Below are positions 12,356 to 22,690 of a stretch of DNA of 64,000 bases, piece by piece. Positions within the stretch are counted from its first letter, which is position 1. Every line of letters starts with the position of its first letter. The stretch spans positions 39,351,034 to 39,415,033 of the forward strand of contig OX419762.1 of assembly GCA_948567375.1 (NCBI GenBank). Reading direction: 5' to 3'. Source of the stretch: Lunularia cruciata. Taxonomy: Eukaryota > Streptophyta > Marchantiopsida > Lunulariales > Lunulariaceae. The translations under genes and the position numbers were made by a program. The notes beneath the pieces were generated by a model. That model had not been told where the DNA came from, did no database searches, and saw only the letters and a program-made list of their open reading frames with translations.

Positions 12356-12785
12356 ATGGATGCACCAAGAGGAAAATTTCCCGCACCTAGCTTTCCATTT
12401 TGGAATCCATTCCATATCAAGGTTATGTACATCTAGTGTGATCAAATGAGACTATCGCTAGTTTATCACTTTGGTGCAAAATTCATAGACAAGGTGATGA
12501 ACTCACCAAACCCGGTGATTCTACCTGTGGTGATATATGACAAAGAGTAGGATTTGACAATTTACATTCTATTATGATGACATAGATATGAATGTCCCAA
12601 ATCCTCTCCCTTTCAACACTCAAGTAGAAATCTGTTATGTAACGAGACCAAAAGTGATGTTTAGAGATTTTGTCATTGGGAATTTTGGTGAGGAGTATTA
12701 TCAAGAAGTAATAGCTTCTGAGGTCCCAATGGTAGTTCCAATAGTTTGTGTGCCTCCCAGAGTGATCATATTGACTCTGTATTGA
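12356..12785 (+). pseudogene. ORF0 of element A, unknown leader protein
   Basis: Before gag lies a conserved coding stretch in two frames. The first opens at the ATG at 12356 (MDAPRGKFPAPSFPF) and has a TAG inside. The second opens at 12588 and reads MNVPNPLPFNTQVEI then FGEEYYQEVIASEVP, ending before the gag ATG. Elements C (52229-52653) and D (60418-59989) carry the same pair. The substitutions keep protein character, so the stretch was once translated. I know no domain match. Whether it was one protein of about 150 residues or two overlapping ones is unclear: the second frame is offset by +1 in A and D but by +2 in C. Confidence 0.6.
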
Positions 12786-12818
12786 AGTAGACATTAGCAA
12801 TTGAGTGTTGTAGGAACC

Positions 12819-13990
12819 ATGGATCCGCAATTGCAAGAGCTGGTACAAGGAATGCAAGGGATGTTGAATGAATTTTGAGAGATAAAGATGACCATGGAGA
12901 TATTACAAAGTCAAGTGCAGATCCTTAGGAACGATCAAGCCATGCAAGAAGAAGAGCCGTCTCAAAACCTAATACCTGCGACTGAAGTACTTGGAGAGGC
13001 ACCCGTGCCTACAAACCTTATCAATGATGAAGCCACATTGCTACTCCAGATGAAGAAGACCTGCAACATCGAGCCTTACAAGGGGTAGCATACAATGGGA
13101 GTAGTGGAAAATCGGATCTCAAGAATGAATCAATATTTTTGATTGTTCTCAATAGAGATCACGGAGCATGTTGCAAGCGTGTTTGCATGTGGGTGCTTGA
13201 CCAATAAAGCCCTCACATGGTATGATGCTTGGGAACAATCCATGTTGGCAGAGAGAAGAGAGGTCACGTGGACAACAGTGCAAGAAGGATTATTGAAGAA
13301 TTTCCAATTGGTGGATTTTGTGCAGATGGCCCAAACCTAACTATGGGGATTGAGATAGAAGAACAACATACAAGAGTATGTGGGGGCATTTTTGGATCTA
13401 CAAGTTGCAATAACCGACATGAGTCTAGTAGAGGCTCTCTATAATTTCAAACAAGGGTTGAAGGAGCAGATTTGCCAAGAAGTCATGGTGCAAAATCCTC
13501 GCACGGTATGTGAAGCCATTGCTTGTGCACAGAGAATAGTAATAGCATTGGGTAGAGGTGAAGGAGTAGTTCCACCTCAACATTATTGGGCAGAAATGTC
13601 ACACATGGGTGGACCAATACCAATGGAATTGGGCAACCTTTGATTTTGAGATCAAGGAGCACTACAACTTCAAGGGGAGCGTGGACGGGTAGAAGAATGA
13701 AGAGATGGAGTCCCACAAGGAGAAGGAACTTGAGGAGAACAACACCGTTGTTATAATTGTGGCCGTATTGAGCACATATCTACAAACTGTTGCACTTGTT
13801 TTCCTAGAGGCCCTTGGCCTTCATATAGGCAATCTTTGAACAACATGGAGAGGCACATTGAAGAGGAGGAGGTGGAAATCACTTTGGAAAATGAAGATCA
13901 CCAATAAATGTACCTTGTGGCCTTACTGGCTCAATAAGGAAGCAAAGAAACAAGGGAAGGCAGAAGACAAACGCGCAAAGGTCTTGAAAG
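12819..13990 (+). pseudogene. gag relic of element A with CCHC knuckle
   Basis: Gag opens at an ATG (MDPQLQELVQGMQGM), with a charged helical start, and then a capsid-like region with NKALTWYDAWEQSM and EYVGAFLDLQVAI (the retrotransposon gag domain). A nucleocapsid zinc knuckle at 13749-13790, CYNCGRIEHISTNC, keeps the pattern C-x2-C-x4-H-x4-C. Frame changes and stops (for example after KG near 13088 and around 13643) interrupt it. Gag would package the element RNA in cytoplasmic particles. Confidence 0.8.
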
Positions 13991-14002
13991 GCAACCTCAC
14001 AA

Positions 14003-14308
14003 TTGATTGTCATGAATGGAGTCCTAGAAGGCAATCAAGTGAGAGTATTAATAGATCCGGGAGCAACAAAAAATTTCTTGTCTTGCTTTGTTGCAATCAG
14101 ATTGGGAATAGATCTAGAGAGAGATGTGAGTGAAGAAGTAGAGTTACCTAATAGGCAAACAGAGAGGATTGAATCATTACCTAGATGGGTGACACTCTGT
14201 GTAGAAGAATATCAAGAAGTGATTGAGTGGCAAGTAATACAATTAGCTTGTTATGATGCAATCTTAGGCATGCCATGGATAGAGCATTACAACCCTATAG
14301 TAGATTAG
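14003..14308 (+). pseudogene. Aspartic protease relic of element A
   Basis: An open stretch of 101 codons reads VLEGNQVRVLIDPGATKNFL, the retropepsin flap-and-catalytic block, and later DAILGMPWIEHYNP, the usual end of the domain. The catalytic triplet is DPG where D has DSG, a change likely to harm activity. A stop follows VD at 14308, where D continues with a Trp codon. Confidence 0.8.
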
Positions 14309-14418
14309 AGGAAGAAAGTAGTGAGAACCCACCAATGATCAATCATTGGGGTTAAAGAAAAATCACATAGGCAGGATGTCTATGTCATAGGAACGTCAAT
14401 TGTCTATAAGACCGATAG

Positions 14419-15850
14419 ATGTTCATGGGTCTAATAAGAGAAGTCCAGAGTGCACAACTTGATGGACAAATTCCCAAGAAATTGAAGGATGTGGTGGATG
14501 AGTTTCAAGATATCTTTCTCGATGATCTACCCTCAAGATTACCACCAAAAAGGAGAGTAGATCATAAAATTGAGACACTCCCGGGGAAGACACCTCCTTG
14601 TAAGGCCTCATATTGCCTATCACCTCATGAGTTGGAGGAGTGTAGGACTCAAATTGAGGAGATGATGCCAAAAGGGTTCATCCAACCTAGCATATCACCA
14701 TATGGAGCTCTGTCTTGTTTGTGAAGAAGAAGGATGGTACAATGCGCATGTGCATTGACTATTGGGGTCTCAATCAGCAAACAATCAAGAACAAATATCC
14801 CTTACCTTGCATGGATGACCTGTTTGATCAACTCCATGGAGCAAGATACTTCACCAAATTGGACTTGCATAGCGGTTACAATCAAATTCAAATTGCATAG
14901 GAGGATGTGTACAAAACTACCTTTTGAACCAAGTATGGCCACTTTGAGTATCTTGTGATACCTTTTGGCCTCACCAATGCACCTGCCACTTTCATGAGTC
15001 TAATGAATGACATATTTTGTTCATACTTGGATAAGTCTTTTATTATCTTCTTGGACGACATCTTAGTATACAGTAGCACAATGATGGAACACAAACAACA
15101 TCTACGAGAGGTCATCTAGATTCTAAGACAAAATCAATTGTACGCCAAAATCTCAAAGTGCAAGTTTGGCAAGTCTGAAGTAGACTACTTGGGGCATAGA
15201 GTACGTGTAAAGGCCATTCAAGTATTGACGGATAAAATAGAGGTCATTCAAAAATGGAGCACCCCAGAAGATCAGACTCAACTCAAGAGCTTCTTAAGAT
15301 TGACATGATTCTATTGTAGATTTGTCAAGGACTTCTCTAAGGTTACACAACCTTTAATGGCACTACTCGGCAAGGGGAAGAAGTGGACATGAGGAACCGC
15401 ACAAGAGTTGGTCTTTCAAGAATTGAAAGCCGCCTTGCTACATGCACCAATCTTGAAGTGGTATGACCCAAAACGTCTAATCAAGTTGGCTATAGATGCA
15501 TCAAGCGTAGCAATAGGAGCAGCCTACAACAAGTGTGGCATGGTAGATGGTATCAAATTGCATATTTCTCTCAAAAGTTGTTACTGGTAGAATGCACTAC
15601 CACACCACAAAACAAGAAGAGTTGGCCATCATTCTGGCAACCAAGCATTGGAAACACTATCTAGGAGAGGAGGCATTTGTAGTAGAGATAGACCACAAAC
15701 CTCTAGTCTACCTCAAGATGCAAAAGGATCTATCTCATTGCCAGATTTGGTAGGTAGAGTGGCAAAAACGCTTCAACATGACAATCACCTATGTGAAAGG
15801 TAAGAAACAACTTGTAGATGCATTCACCCGCATGCCAATAGCCAACAACT
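14419..15850 (+). pseudogene. Reverse transcriptase and RNase H relic of element A
   Basis: After a linker (VVDEFQDIFLDDLPSRLPP) come [56 protein letters not shown] and the intact catalytic block FLDDILVY at about 15049-15072. Then come the connection part (KSEVDYLGH) and RNase H with KLAIDASSVAIGA and the later EELAIILATKHWKHYL and DHKPLVYLK. At least five in-frame stops or shifts break it (for example a TAG after QIQIA near 14898 and TGA near 15306). It would copy the RNA genome into DNA. Confidence 0.85.
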
Positions 15851-15984
15851 TGGTGGCAGAGGTTAAGATTAACCCTAAATTCTAGCCAAAGATTTTGGCT
15901 GCTACAAAAACTTATCCATAGATTGTAAAAGCACAATCATCTAAAGGCATTACTAGCACCCAAGGACTCACCTTTTGTGATGGT

Positions 15985-17086
15985 AGATAATGGATCCCAA
16001 ATGTCTTAGAATTATGCATTACCATTCTAGCAGAATGTCATGATTCGGCCATTGCAAGTCATGTTAGAGTGGACAAGACCTTGGATGCAGTCCAACACCA
16101 TTACTATTGGCCCAAGATGAGCAACGACATGATGGACTACGTGTGCAGCTGCCTACTTTGTCAATAGAACAAAGCTTCTAATCAAGCTCATGTAGGGCTC
16201 CTTCAACCTCTTCCCACTCCTACCCAACATTGGGAACAAGTGAGTATGGATCTCACTTGTGAATTACCCAAGACCACCTTAGGGTTTGATTCCATTATGG
16301 TCTTTGTAGACTGGCTCAACAAAATGATTCATGTACACCCTACCACCAAGGATGTGACCGCTCCACACCTAGCTCAATTATACTTAGATGTAGTCTTCTC
16401 TCACCATGGCTTGTCTAGAGTACTCATCACCGATAGAGGCACTCAATTCACCAATTTGTTTTGGCAAACATTCCTTGGTTTCTTCAAAACCAAGTTGTCC
16501 ATATCCACAACTTACCACTCACAAATAGAGGGCTAATTGCACGATTGAAGACATGTTATGCGGTTTCACCTTATAAGAGCAAGAGAGGTGGGACACCCTA
16601 CTCCCGTTGGTGGAATTCACTTATAACAATTTAGTGAATGCATCTACCAAGGTCACTCCGTTCTTCCTCATGTATGGTAAGCATCCCTTCACACCTTCTA
16701 GCTTGATGAAGATCTATCTAGTGGCTACCAAGGTCGATTCAGTCAACACATTTGTTTCTAAAGTCCAACAAGGTGTGGAGAACACCAAGCATAGATTACA
16801 GATTGCACAAAATTGACAAAAGCAGTATGTTGATGCACACCATAGGCACATGGAGTTCAATGTTGGGGATCAAGTGTGGCTATCGACAACCAACCTCACA
16901 TTAGTTGGATCTAGTAAGCTCAAACCTTGTTTTATTGGGCCTTTCTTGATTCTTTGTCAAGTCGGTGCTATGGCCTATCACCTTGAGCTACCACCACACA
17001 TGAAGATCAATCCAATGTTCCATGTTTCTCTACTATGCAGATATGCTTCCCAATCAGGCCAGGGTCATTCCACACAAGACATTTGA
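15985..17086 (+). pseudogene. Integrase relic of element A
   Basis: It holds the HHCC zinc domain (HVRVDKTLDAVQ, YYWPKMSND, CLLCQ), then the core with SMDLTCELPKTT (first Asp) and VLITDRGTQF (second Asp, intact). The block with the catalytic Glu is lost by a small deletion: after TYHSQIEG the reading breaks off, while D still has the GQTE region. The C-terminal part (MEFNVGDQVWLSTTNL, HMKINPMFHVSLL) follows. Stops at 16165-16167, 16814-16816 and 17084-17086 lie at codons that are also stops in D, and the middle one also in C. Confidence 0.85.
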
Positions 17087-17089
17087 CCT

Positions 17090-17308
17090 TGTCCAACACT
17101 CATTTATGGCACACAGGAATATGAAGTGGAGCGTATTCTCCAAAAATGCATGCATGGCACTCGCCATCTACGGGTGGACTATCTAGTACTTTGGAAAGGT
17201 TATCCCCTCTATGAAGCAACCTAGGAGCCCACCGCCAACTTGTCACACACACCGATGTTGGTGTAAGCATTTGAGCAACAACTGCACAATGAGGATGTTG
17301 CGTCTTAA
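17090..17308 (+). pseudogene. Chromodomain at the integrase C-terminus of element A
   Basis: The last coding stretch reads EYEVERILQK, then HLRVDYLVLWKGYP and YEAT*EPTANL, a chromodomain with the aromatic-rich YLV.WKGY strand. In chromoviruses this domain is fused to integrase and is thought to guide insertion to modified (silent) chromatin. The Trp expected in the EATWEP motif is TAG (17222-17224), and C and D carry the same stop. The frame ends just before the polypurine tract. Confidence 0.85.
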
Positions 17309-17321
17309 AAGGAGGGAGGTC
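17307..17321 (+). other. Polypurine tract of element A
   Basis: AAAAGGAGGGAGGTC lies directly before the 3' LTR. The same purine run precedes the 3' LTRs of C and D. Confidence 0.85.
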
Positions 17322-18123
17322 TATAATACTAAGAGCTAACCATATGATCTAGATGTGAAATTTGGTTTGGTAACATCTGGAATGATGTTACACATGATGG
17401 TCAAAATAGATCAGATAGAAGTATCACCAAATAAGTACTTCTACTAATAGGGCAGAAACTAAAATAGACTTGAAAACCTTAGAACCTAATAATAGACTTG
17501 AAATAATAGACTTGAAAACCTTAGAACCCTAAACCAATAGCTAGACATGTGATTTAAAGGTGAAAATTGGTTTGGTAATATTTAGAAGGATGTTACACAT
17601 GATGGACTAAACAGATTAGAAAGAGCTATCACCAAAAGGGGACTTTTACTAATAGAGTAGGAACCAAAATATGCCTAAAATCTTTGAAAGCAATTTTAGA
17701 GGCCTAAACGGATGAATTAGGCCTAAAAAATCTATACATTCTTACACCCCAACAAGGGAAAGGTTGGCCTTCCCTCCCCCTCACTTTGTCTTGTTGAGAG
17801 CTTTCCACTCTTAGCTTTCTACGGTACCTTACCCACATGATTCTGAGATTCTTACATGAAGATTCCCTAAAATATTCCCTCTAGTCAAAGCTTGTTTGAC
17901 CAACCAGAAAGGACCTAGGCCGACATGTCACCCATCCAAGTAAGTAATCCAAGGGTAGAGCTTACTGACATGTCACCTATCTGTGTGCCTAATCCTATGG
18001 TGGAGCTTCCTTGGAAGAGATCCTCTTTGTCTATATAATAAAGAGAAGGTGCTCCTTTGGGGCATCGAATGTTTGAGTGTGAAATGTGTGTTTTCTCTCT
18101 TCTCTTGTCCTTGGAGTATTACA
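17322..18123 (+). repeat. 3' LTR of element A
   Basis: It starts TATAATACTAAGAGCTAACC (the TG end mutated to TA) and ends GAGTATTACA. It is about 67 bases longer than the 5' LTR, mainly because a short block AATAGACTTGAAAACCTTAG is duplicated near 17463-17530. Confidence 0.9.
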
Positions 18124-18735
18124 ATTGTGTGAAAGGCATCTTTTGCATATCCTCCTTATCAATAGGAATTGTCCAATAGCTGCTTCAAAGATCCAACATG
18201 GAAAAGTATCATGCTCTACTCAATTGATCTAGCAAGTCATCACTTCAAGGCAAGACATACGCATTCTTCATTTTTTGCTTATTGAGGCTATGGTTATTAA
18301 TATAGAAGTAAATTCCTCCATCCTTCTTTGAGACAAATAGTATTAGTGCTTCCCAAGGAGATATACTATGTCATATGAATCCTTCTCTAACAAATTTGTC
18401 AATGTGGTTCAAAGCTCTTCCAAATCCTTTGGTGAGAGCCAATAGATTGGTCTATTTGTTGGAGTACTTCTTGGCAATAACTCAATCTTGAAAGGCATAC
18501 CATGATCAAAAGGTAATCCTTGTAGTAGATCATCTAGAAACACATTTGTAAACTCTTGAACTATTTGATCAAGCATTACTTGATAAGGTTTTTGGCTCTT
18601 ATCAAATTCTCCATGCATAATTGGCTTGATCCATACATCAAAAATAGGAATTTCTTCCTCTAAGGCTTGCTCTATGGCTACTTTATTGATAAACTTCCTG
18701 TCTTGGGATTGACTATTCTTAGGTGTCTTACTCAA
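18124..18735 (-). pseudogene. N-terminal RT relic of element B
   Basis: The minus strand encodes FTNVFLDDLLQGLPFDHG, then KIELLPRSTPTNRPIY and LSPKDLEEL, the standard entry into gypsy RT, within an open piece of 108 codons (18409-18735). Downstream to 18124 it continues with degenerate SKKDGG and DDLLDQLS blocks, up to the junction with element A. The RT continues beyond A at 11480. Confidence 0.8.
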
Positions 18736-20327
18736 CGGGTGTCAGACACCCTTATTGATAATTGTTACCTTGGTATTGTATTTGAATTTATTGTCGGGTT
18801 CAATCAAATTAAACCTTATAAGATTCAAGCCAAGGCAAACCTAGGATAACAACATAGTGTAGAGGTCCCACTACAAACCTCATTACGCTCCAAATACTCC
18901 TTTCCAATCTTGAATGTAACATGAATTGAGATACAGAATGCAAAACCTTTTCTACTATACGTTATTATTAATCTACTTCCAATTATTGGCTTGATATGAA
19001 TACTTAATTCCTTTGCTAATTATATGGACATGCAATTCTTTGAACTTTTAGAATCAACCAAAATCTTACAACTATAATCAAATATCATACCTTGTAAGTG
19101 AAGCAAACTTGCATAGGTCATGCTTTCAATCCTATTGGAACTAATCAAGTTCCTAATAGGCAGTTTGAACTTTCTTGTTGGAATTCCTTGTTTCTTGATC
19201 ATTATGCTCTACAAACTCCATTTGGGAATTTTTCAAGGTTGCTTATTCTTGAGTGGATATTCAATACTGTGATATCTAATTTGGTGATAATAAAAGTGAC
19301 CACCATTTTATCATATTCTTTCCCTATCTATAATGCCAAGTGATCTCCATTGGATGGCATCAATCTCCATTGGTGCTAGCTCTTCTACCTATGTGTAGGG
19401 TATTGGTAGGTTTTTTGAAGGTTAAGGTCAAGACCAAGTTGTCACAACCAAGGAATCAAAGCGTTCAACCAATTGCATGGTTTCCTCCAAGTATTTAGGC
19501 TCTCACATGGTCACTTTTAATTTGGTGTGCTACTTTAAACTCCTCACAAATTGATCCAAAGTTTCACCTTCTAGTATATGTAGAATTTGCATTTTGGTGT
19601 TCTAAAATTGAGTGATATAACTTTTGATAGAACCAATTGCTTCAATTTTACCAATCTATCCCATGCAATTGGTGTGGCATTTATAGTTTGAAATCACCTA
19701 ATTATTGTAATCTTGAATTCTTCTCATGTCAAGATTGGTGCCAAAATTCCATTCAACTCGCTCTACTTGGAATTGCCACCATAGTTTTGTCACTCCATCC
19801 AATTGGCTTGAAGCTGAGAGAATTTATCTCTAGTCATCTTGAAGATTTGTAGCTTCAAAATAACATTTGCAATCAAATATAAAATTCTTCACTATGCTTA
19901 GTAGATTCTTGCCTTAAAATATCTTGAGCTTTTCAAATTGGATTTTCTCTTCTCCTTCTTGAAATGGTGCTCTCTCTACATGCTCTTGTCATTGATGGTC
20001 TTGTTCTTCCAACAATTGAGTAAGGTGCTCAATTTGTTATTGCATAGCAATGATAACTTCAAGCATTTCCGCCATGGACACTACTCTATCAAACTACCTA
20101 TAATTCTCTAAGTTAACATGTAGATGCAACACATCTACCATTCTCTATAAGTTACAATTGAAAGTACCAAGGATTTATTGGACAAAGTGATTGCATTAAA
20201 AAAATTGCCTAAAGCATGAGATGATGAATTGTGTGAAAGAATGCTTGGGTATTACATGGACACAAAAATCCTTATGGTTTGTTAGAGATAGATTTGGTGC
20301 TCCATAAATTCCATCCATCCCATTCTT
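18736..20327 (-). pseudogene. gag-protease remains of element B
   Basis: This is the space between the 5' LTR and RT of B. At 19020-19202 the minus strand reads FDYSCKILVDSKSSKNCMSI, a retropepsin active-site block with DSK for the usual DSG. Upstream toward 20327 the sequence should be gag, but it is too broken to define. Protein-like, charged fragments occur on the minus strand and no zinc knuckle was found. Confidence 0.6.
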
Positions 20328-20340
20328 GCTTTGATACTAA
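20328..20340 (-). other. Primer-binding site of element B (degraded)
   Basis: On the minus strand, TTAGTATCAAAGC follows the 5' LTR end. It matches TGGTATCAGAGC with a few transitions, so it is a decayed tRNA-iMet-type site. It fixes the orientation of B. Confidence 0.7.
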
Positions 20341-20959
20341 TGTAAAAGTCCAAGGAGAGGAAGATCAGAGTAAAGATCATAATGGGACTCTTGAATTAAG
20401 GAAAATCTAAATGCCTAGCATGAGCTTGGGTTTTGGTATTTATAAAGAACATACAAGGCTCTTAAGAAGCATCTTAGGAAGCTTCCTAAAAGGCAATTTC
20501 TTAGATTTCAAGCCAAGCTAACAAGGAAGCTTCTTGAGAAACTTCCTTCTAAAAACTGCCTACTTGGCATGCAAACTAAGCTAGTCCGGAAGCTTCCCAA
20601 GAAGTTTTCTTCTAGAAGTCGTCTACTTGGCATGCAAGCTAAGCTAATCTGGAAGGTTCCCAAGAAGCTTTCTTCTAGAAGTTGTCTACTTGGCGTGTAA
20701 GCTAAGCTAGTCCGGAAGCTTCCCAAGAAGCTTTCTCCTAGAAGTCTTCTACTTGGCGTGCAAGCTAAGCTAGCCAAGAAGCTTCCCAAGAAGCTTTCTC
20801 CTAGAAGTCACCACTTGGCATGCATATTACCCAATACATGGAAAGTACAAAGTAGCTTCTTAGATACTTCTAGAATATTCTTATAATTCTTGGCTAGTTT
20901 GGCCTATTTGCTACTTCACTAGTCTCGACTAACTCGTTCACAAACTCCATATTTTTACA
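20341..20959 (-). repeat. 5' LTR of element B
   Basis: On the plus strand it starts TGTAAAAGTCCAAGGAGAGG and ends CATATTTTTACA. It carries four full and one partial 63-base units (20526-20815), against two full and one partial in the 3' LTR. This accounts for its greater length (619 against 495 bases). Confidence 0.87.
20526..20815. repeat. 63-base tandem repeat inside the element B LTR
   Basis: The unit has the form AAGCTTCCCAAGAAGCTTTC...CTACTTGGC.TGCAAGCTAAGCTAGTCCGG, about 63 bases. Four full copies and one partial copy lie head to tail. Because 63 is a multiple of three, the array gives a long periodic shadow frame (20508-20789, minus), which is not a gene. Copy number differs between LTRs of this family. 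Confidence 0.85.
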
Positions 20960-21100
20960 AGAATAAACTAGGAATCCTCCCAAGTTTCTTGTCCTTCTTC
21001 CTTGTCTCCTAAAGTAGAGGTTGGTGCTTGAAGAGTGAAAGATCCTTGTTCCTCTTCACCATCTTCATCTACTTCTACTTCTCCTTTTGATGAGGATATG

Positions 21101-21848
21101 TGTAATACCAAGAGCTAGCCATATGATCTAGATATGAAATTTGGTTTAGTAACATCAAGAATGATGTGATACATGATGGAAAAAATATATCAAATAGAAG
21201 TATCACCAAAAGAGTATTTCTACTAATAGGGCAAAAACCAAAATAGACTTAAAAACCTTAAAACCAATAACTAGACATATGATTTAAAGGTGAGAATTGG
21301 TTTGGTAACATCTAGAAGGATGTTACACATGATGGACTAAATAGGTCAAAAAGGGATGTCACCAAAAGGGGACTTCTACTAATAGAGTAGGAACCAAAAT
21401 ATGCCTAAAATCTTTGAAGGCAATTTTGGAGGCCTAAACAAGTGAATTAGCCCTCAAAAATGTGCAAGTTATCATGCTCCCTATGAATGATAGGTTGGCC
21501 TTCCTTCCCTCCTGCTTTGTCTTGTCAAGAGCTTTCCAACGGTACCTCACCCACATGATTCTGAGATTCCTACATGAAGATTTCCTAAAGGACTCACTTT
21601 GGTCAAAGCTTGTTTGACCAACCAGATAGGACCAAGACCAACATATCACCCATCCAAGTAAGTAATCCAAGGGTGGAGCTTGCTAACATGTCACCTATGT
21701 ATGTGCCTAATCCTATGGTGGAGCTTCCTTGGAAGAGATCCTCTTTGTCTATATAATAAAGAGGAGGTGCTCCTTTGGGGCATTTGAGTTTGAGTGTGAA
21801 ACTTGTGTTTGTATGTATGTGTTTCCCTACTATCCTTGCAATATTACA
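21101..21848 (+). mobile_element. Solo LTR of the A (chromovirus) family
   Basis: It starts TGTAATACCAAGAGCTAGCC and ends GCAATATTACA, with no internal domain attached. The flanks ATATG (21096-21100) and ATACG (21849-21853) match at four of five bases, fitting a target-site duplication left when the two LTRs of an inserted element recombined. It sits inside relic X. Confidence 0.88.
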
Positions 21849-21864
21849 ATACGTCTACAAGTTT

Positions 21865-21879
21865 TAGGGTTTAGGGTCA
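21865..21879 (+). repeat. Two telomere-like TTTAGGG units
   Basis: TTTTAGGGTTTAGGG contains two adjacent copies of the plant telomere unit. Two units can arise by chance, and I see no larger interstitial array. Confidence 0.35.
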
Positions 21880-22690
21880 ACACCTAAATAATATAGGTGT
21901 TGACACTTGGCTTCTTGGATGAGGAAGGTTGCTTCTTTTGGATGATGTTCTTCCTCTTACCCTCTTCACCCTTGGTACCACCAACTCTTCATCTATAGGC
22001 AAAATAAGGCATGTTCTTGCAAACTCAACATCCACTATTATGTACCTCTCAACCAATCTTGGTCCTTCAGGTCGATCATCAAAATAACCTAGAGGATGAA
22101 AGTGGATAGGAAACCTCTTCCTTTCTTCTATGGTTAGGAAGTTGGTCCCTATGTAATAGTGTATAGCAAATGGAGCAAGGTAGGTAGCACCTTTGTCGTC
22201 CTTAAAATCTTGGTATAGGATCTTGGCTTGTTGATAAAAAATTTGTGCCTAATCTATTGGCTTCTTTGAGTACATGTAATCCAAGAGCATAGCTTGGACA
22301 TTTGACAAGTAAGTGGGTTTTTTGGGTTTCAAAAGTTTCATAACTACCTCTACTATGGCTCATTGTACATGGTCTTTTTAATTAGCTACAATCCACCCAT
22401 TTTTCTTTGACCTCTTATCATTGAAGGTGGCCTTGATCTTAGCTATCAACTCCTTGTTTACAAATTTCATATCTAGGGTCATTGCTCTTGAAACTCCAAC
22501 ATCCAAGGCACTACTCTAGCATCCAAGCCAAGTGCCATTCATTGGTGGTCCTTTGTCCAATTGTAGGGGCTACCTCTCATACCACTTGGTGTCTTCTCTT
22601 TCTTCCTTCTCATCTCATCATAGTGAAGTCAATCACTTCCATGTTCCAAAGCACGAACCTCAAGTGTTTGCTCTAGATTATTGCAATCTT

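Larger units (their letters stand above)
11486..18123 (+). mobile_element. Chromovirus (Ty3/gypsy) element A, full length but dead
   Basis: A complete plus-strand LTR retrotransposon of about 6.6 kb: LTR, primer site, ORF0, gag, protease, RT, RNase H, integrase, chromodomain, polypurine tract, LTR. It lies inside the RT of element B. The flanks CTTGT (11481-11485) and ATTGT (18124-18128) fit a 5-base target-site duplication with one change, and B's RT reading frame is continuous across the empty site. Many in-frame stops, and loss of the integrase block around the catalytic Glu, make it non-functional. Relatives C (51562 onward) and D (54694-61295) lie in the same window. Confidence 0.93.
9280..20959 (-). 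mobile_element. Ty3/gypsy element B, split by element A
   Basis: A minus-strand LTR retrotransposon bounded by LTRs at 20341-20959 (5') and 9280-9774 (3'). A primer-binding site lies just inside the 5' LTR and a polypurine tract just inside the 3' LTR. In minus-strand order it holds gag-like remains, protease (LVDS motif), RT, RNase H, an HHCC zinc domain and a truncated integrase core. Element A (11486-18123) is inserted within the RT. Net of A, B is about 5.0 kb. The flanks GGAAC (9275-9279) and AGAAT (20960-20964) share only the central GAA, so the target-site duplication is weak. Stops in every domain show it is dead and old. Confidence 0.85.
20960..22690 (-). pseudogene. Unknown relic X, proximal part
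   Basis: On the minus strand, coding character runs from about 22690 to 21849 and, after a solo LTR, from 21100 to 20960. Readable parts are KKNGWIVAN, KPKKPTYLSNVQAMLLDYMY, AQIFYQQAKILYQDFKDDKG, YLAPFAIHYYIGTN, ERKRFPIHFHPLGYFDDRPE, VERYIIVDVEFARTCLILP, a basic VKRVRGRTSSKR, and beyond the LTR an acidic EVEVDEDGEEEQGSF. There are several stops and one frameshift near 22490. It probably continues at 9279-8150 beyond element B. I do not recognise it. The layout (globular, then basic, acidic, coiled) could suit a structural protein of an unidentified element. Confidence 0.5.

Noticed and set aside
12483..12857. 124-codon minus-strand frame
   Set aside because: It is the antisense of ORF0 in element A; element D has the same antisense frame at 59944-60249.
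20508..20789. 93-codon minus-strand frame with a 21-residue period
   Set aside because: It is produced by the 63-base LTR tandem repeat, a multiple of three; LTR sequence is not expected to code.
21865..21879. Interstitial telomere or chromosome-fusion point
   Set aside because: Only two TTTAGGG units here and three imperfect ones at 45664; too few to argue for a fusion.
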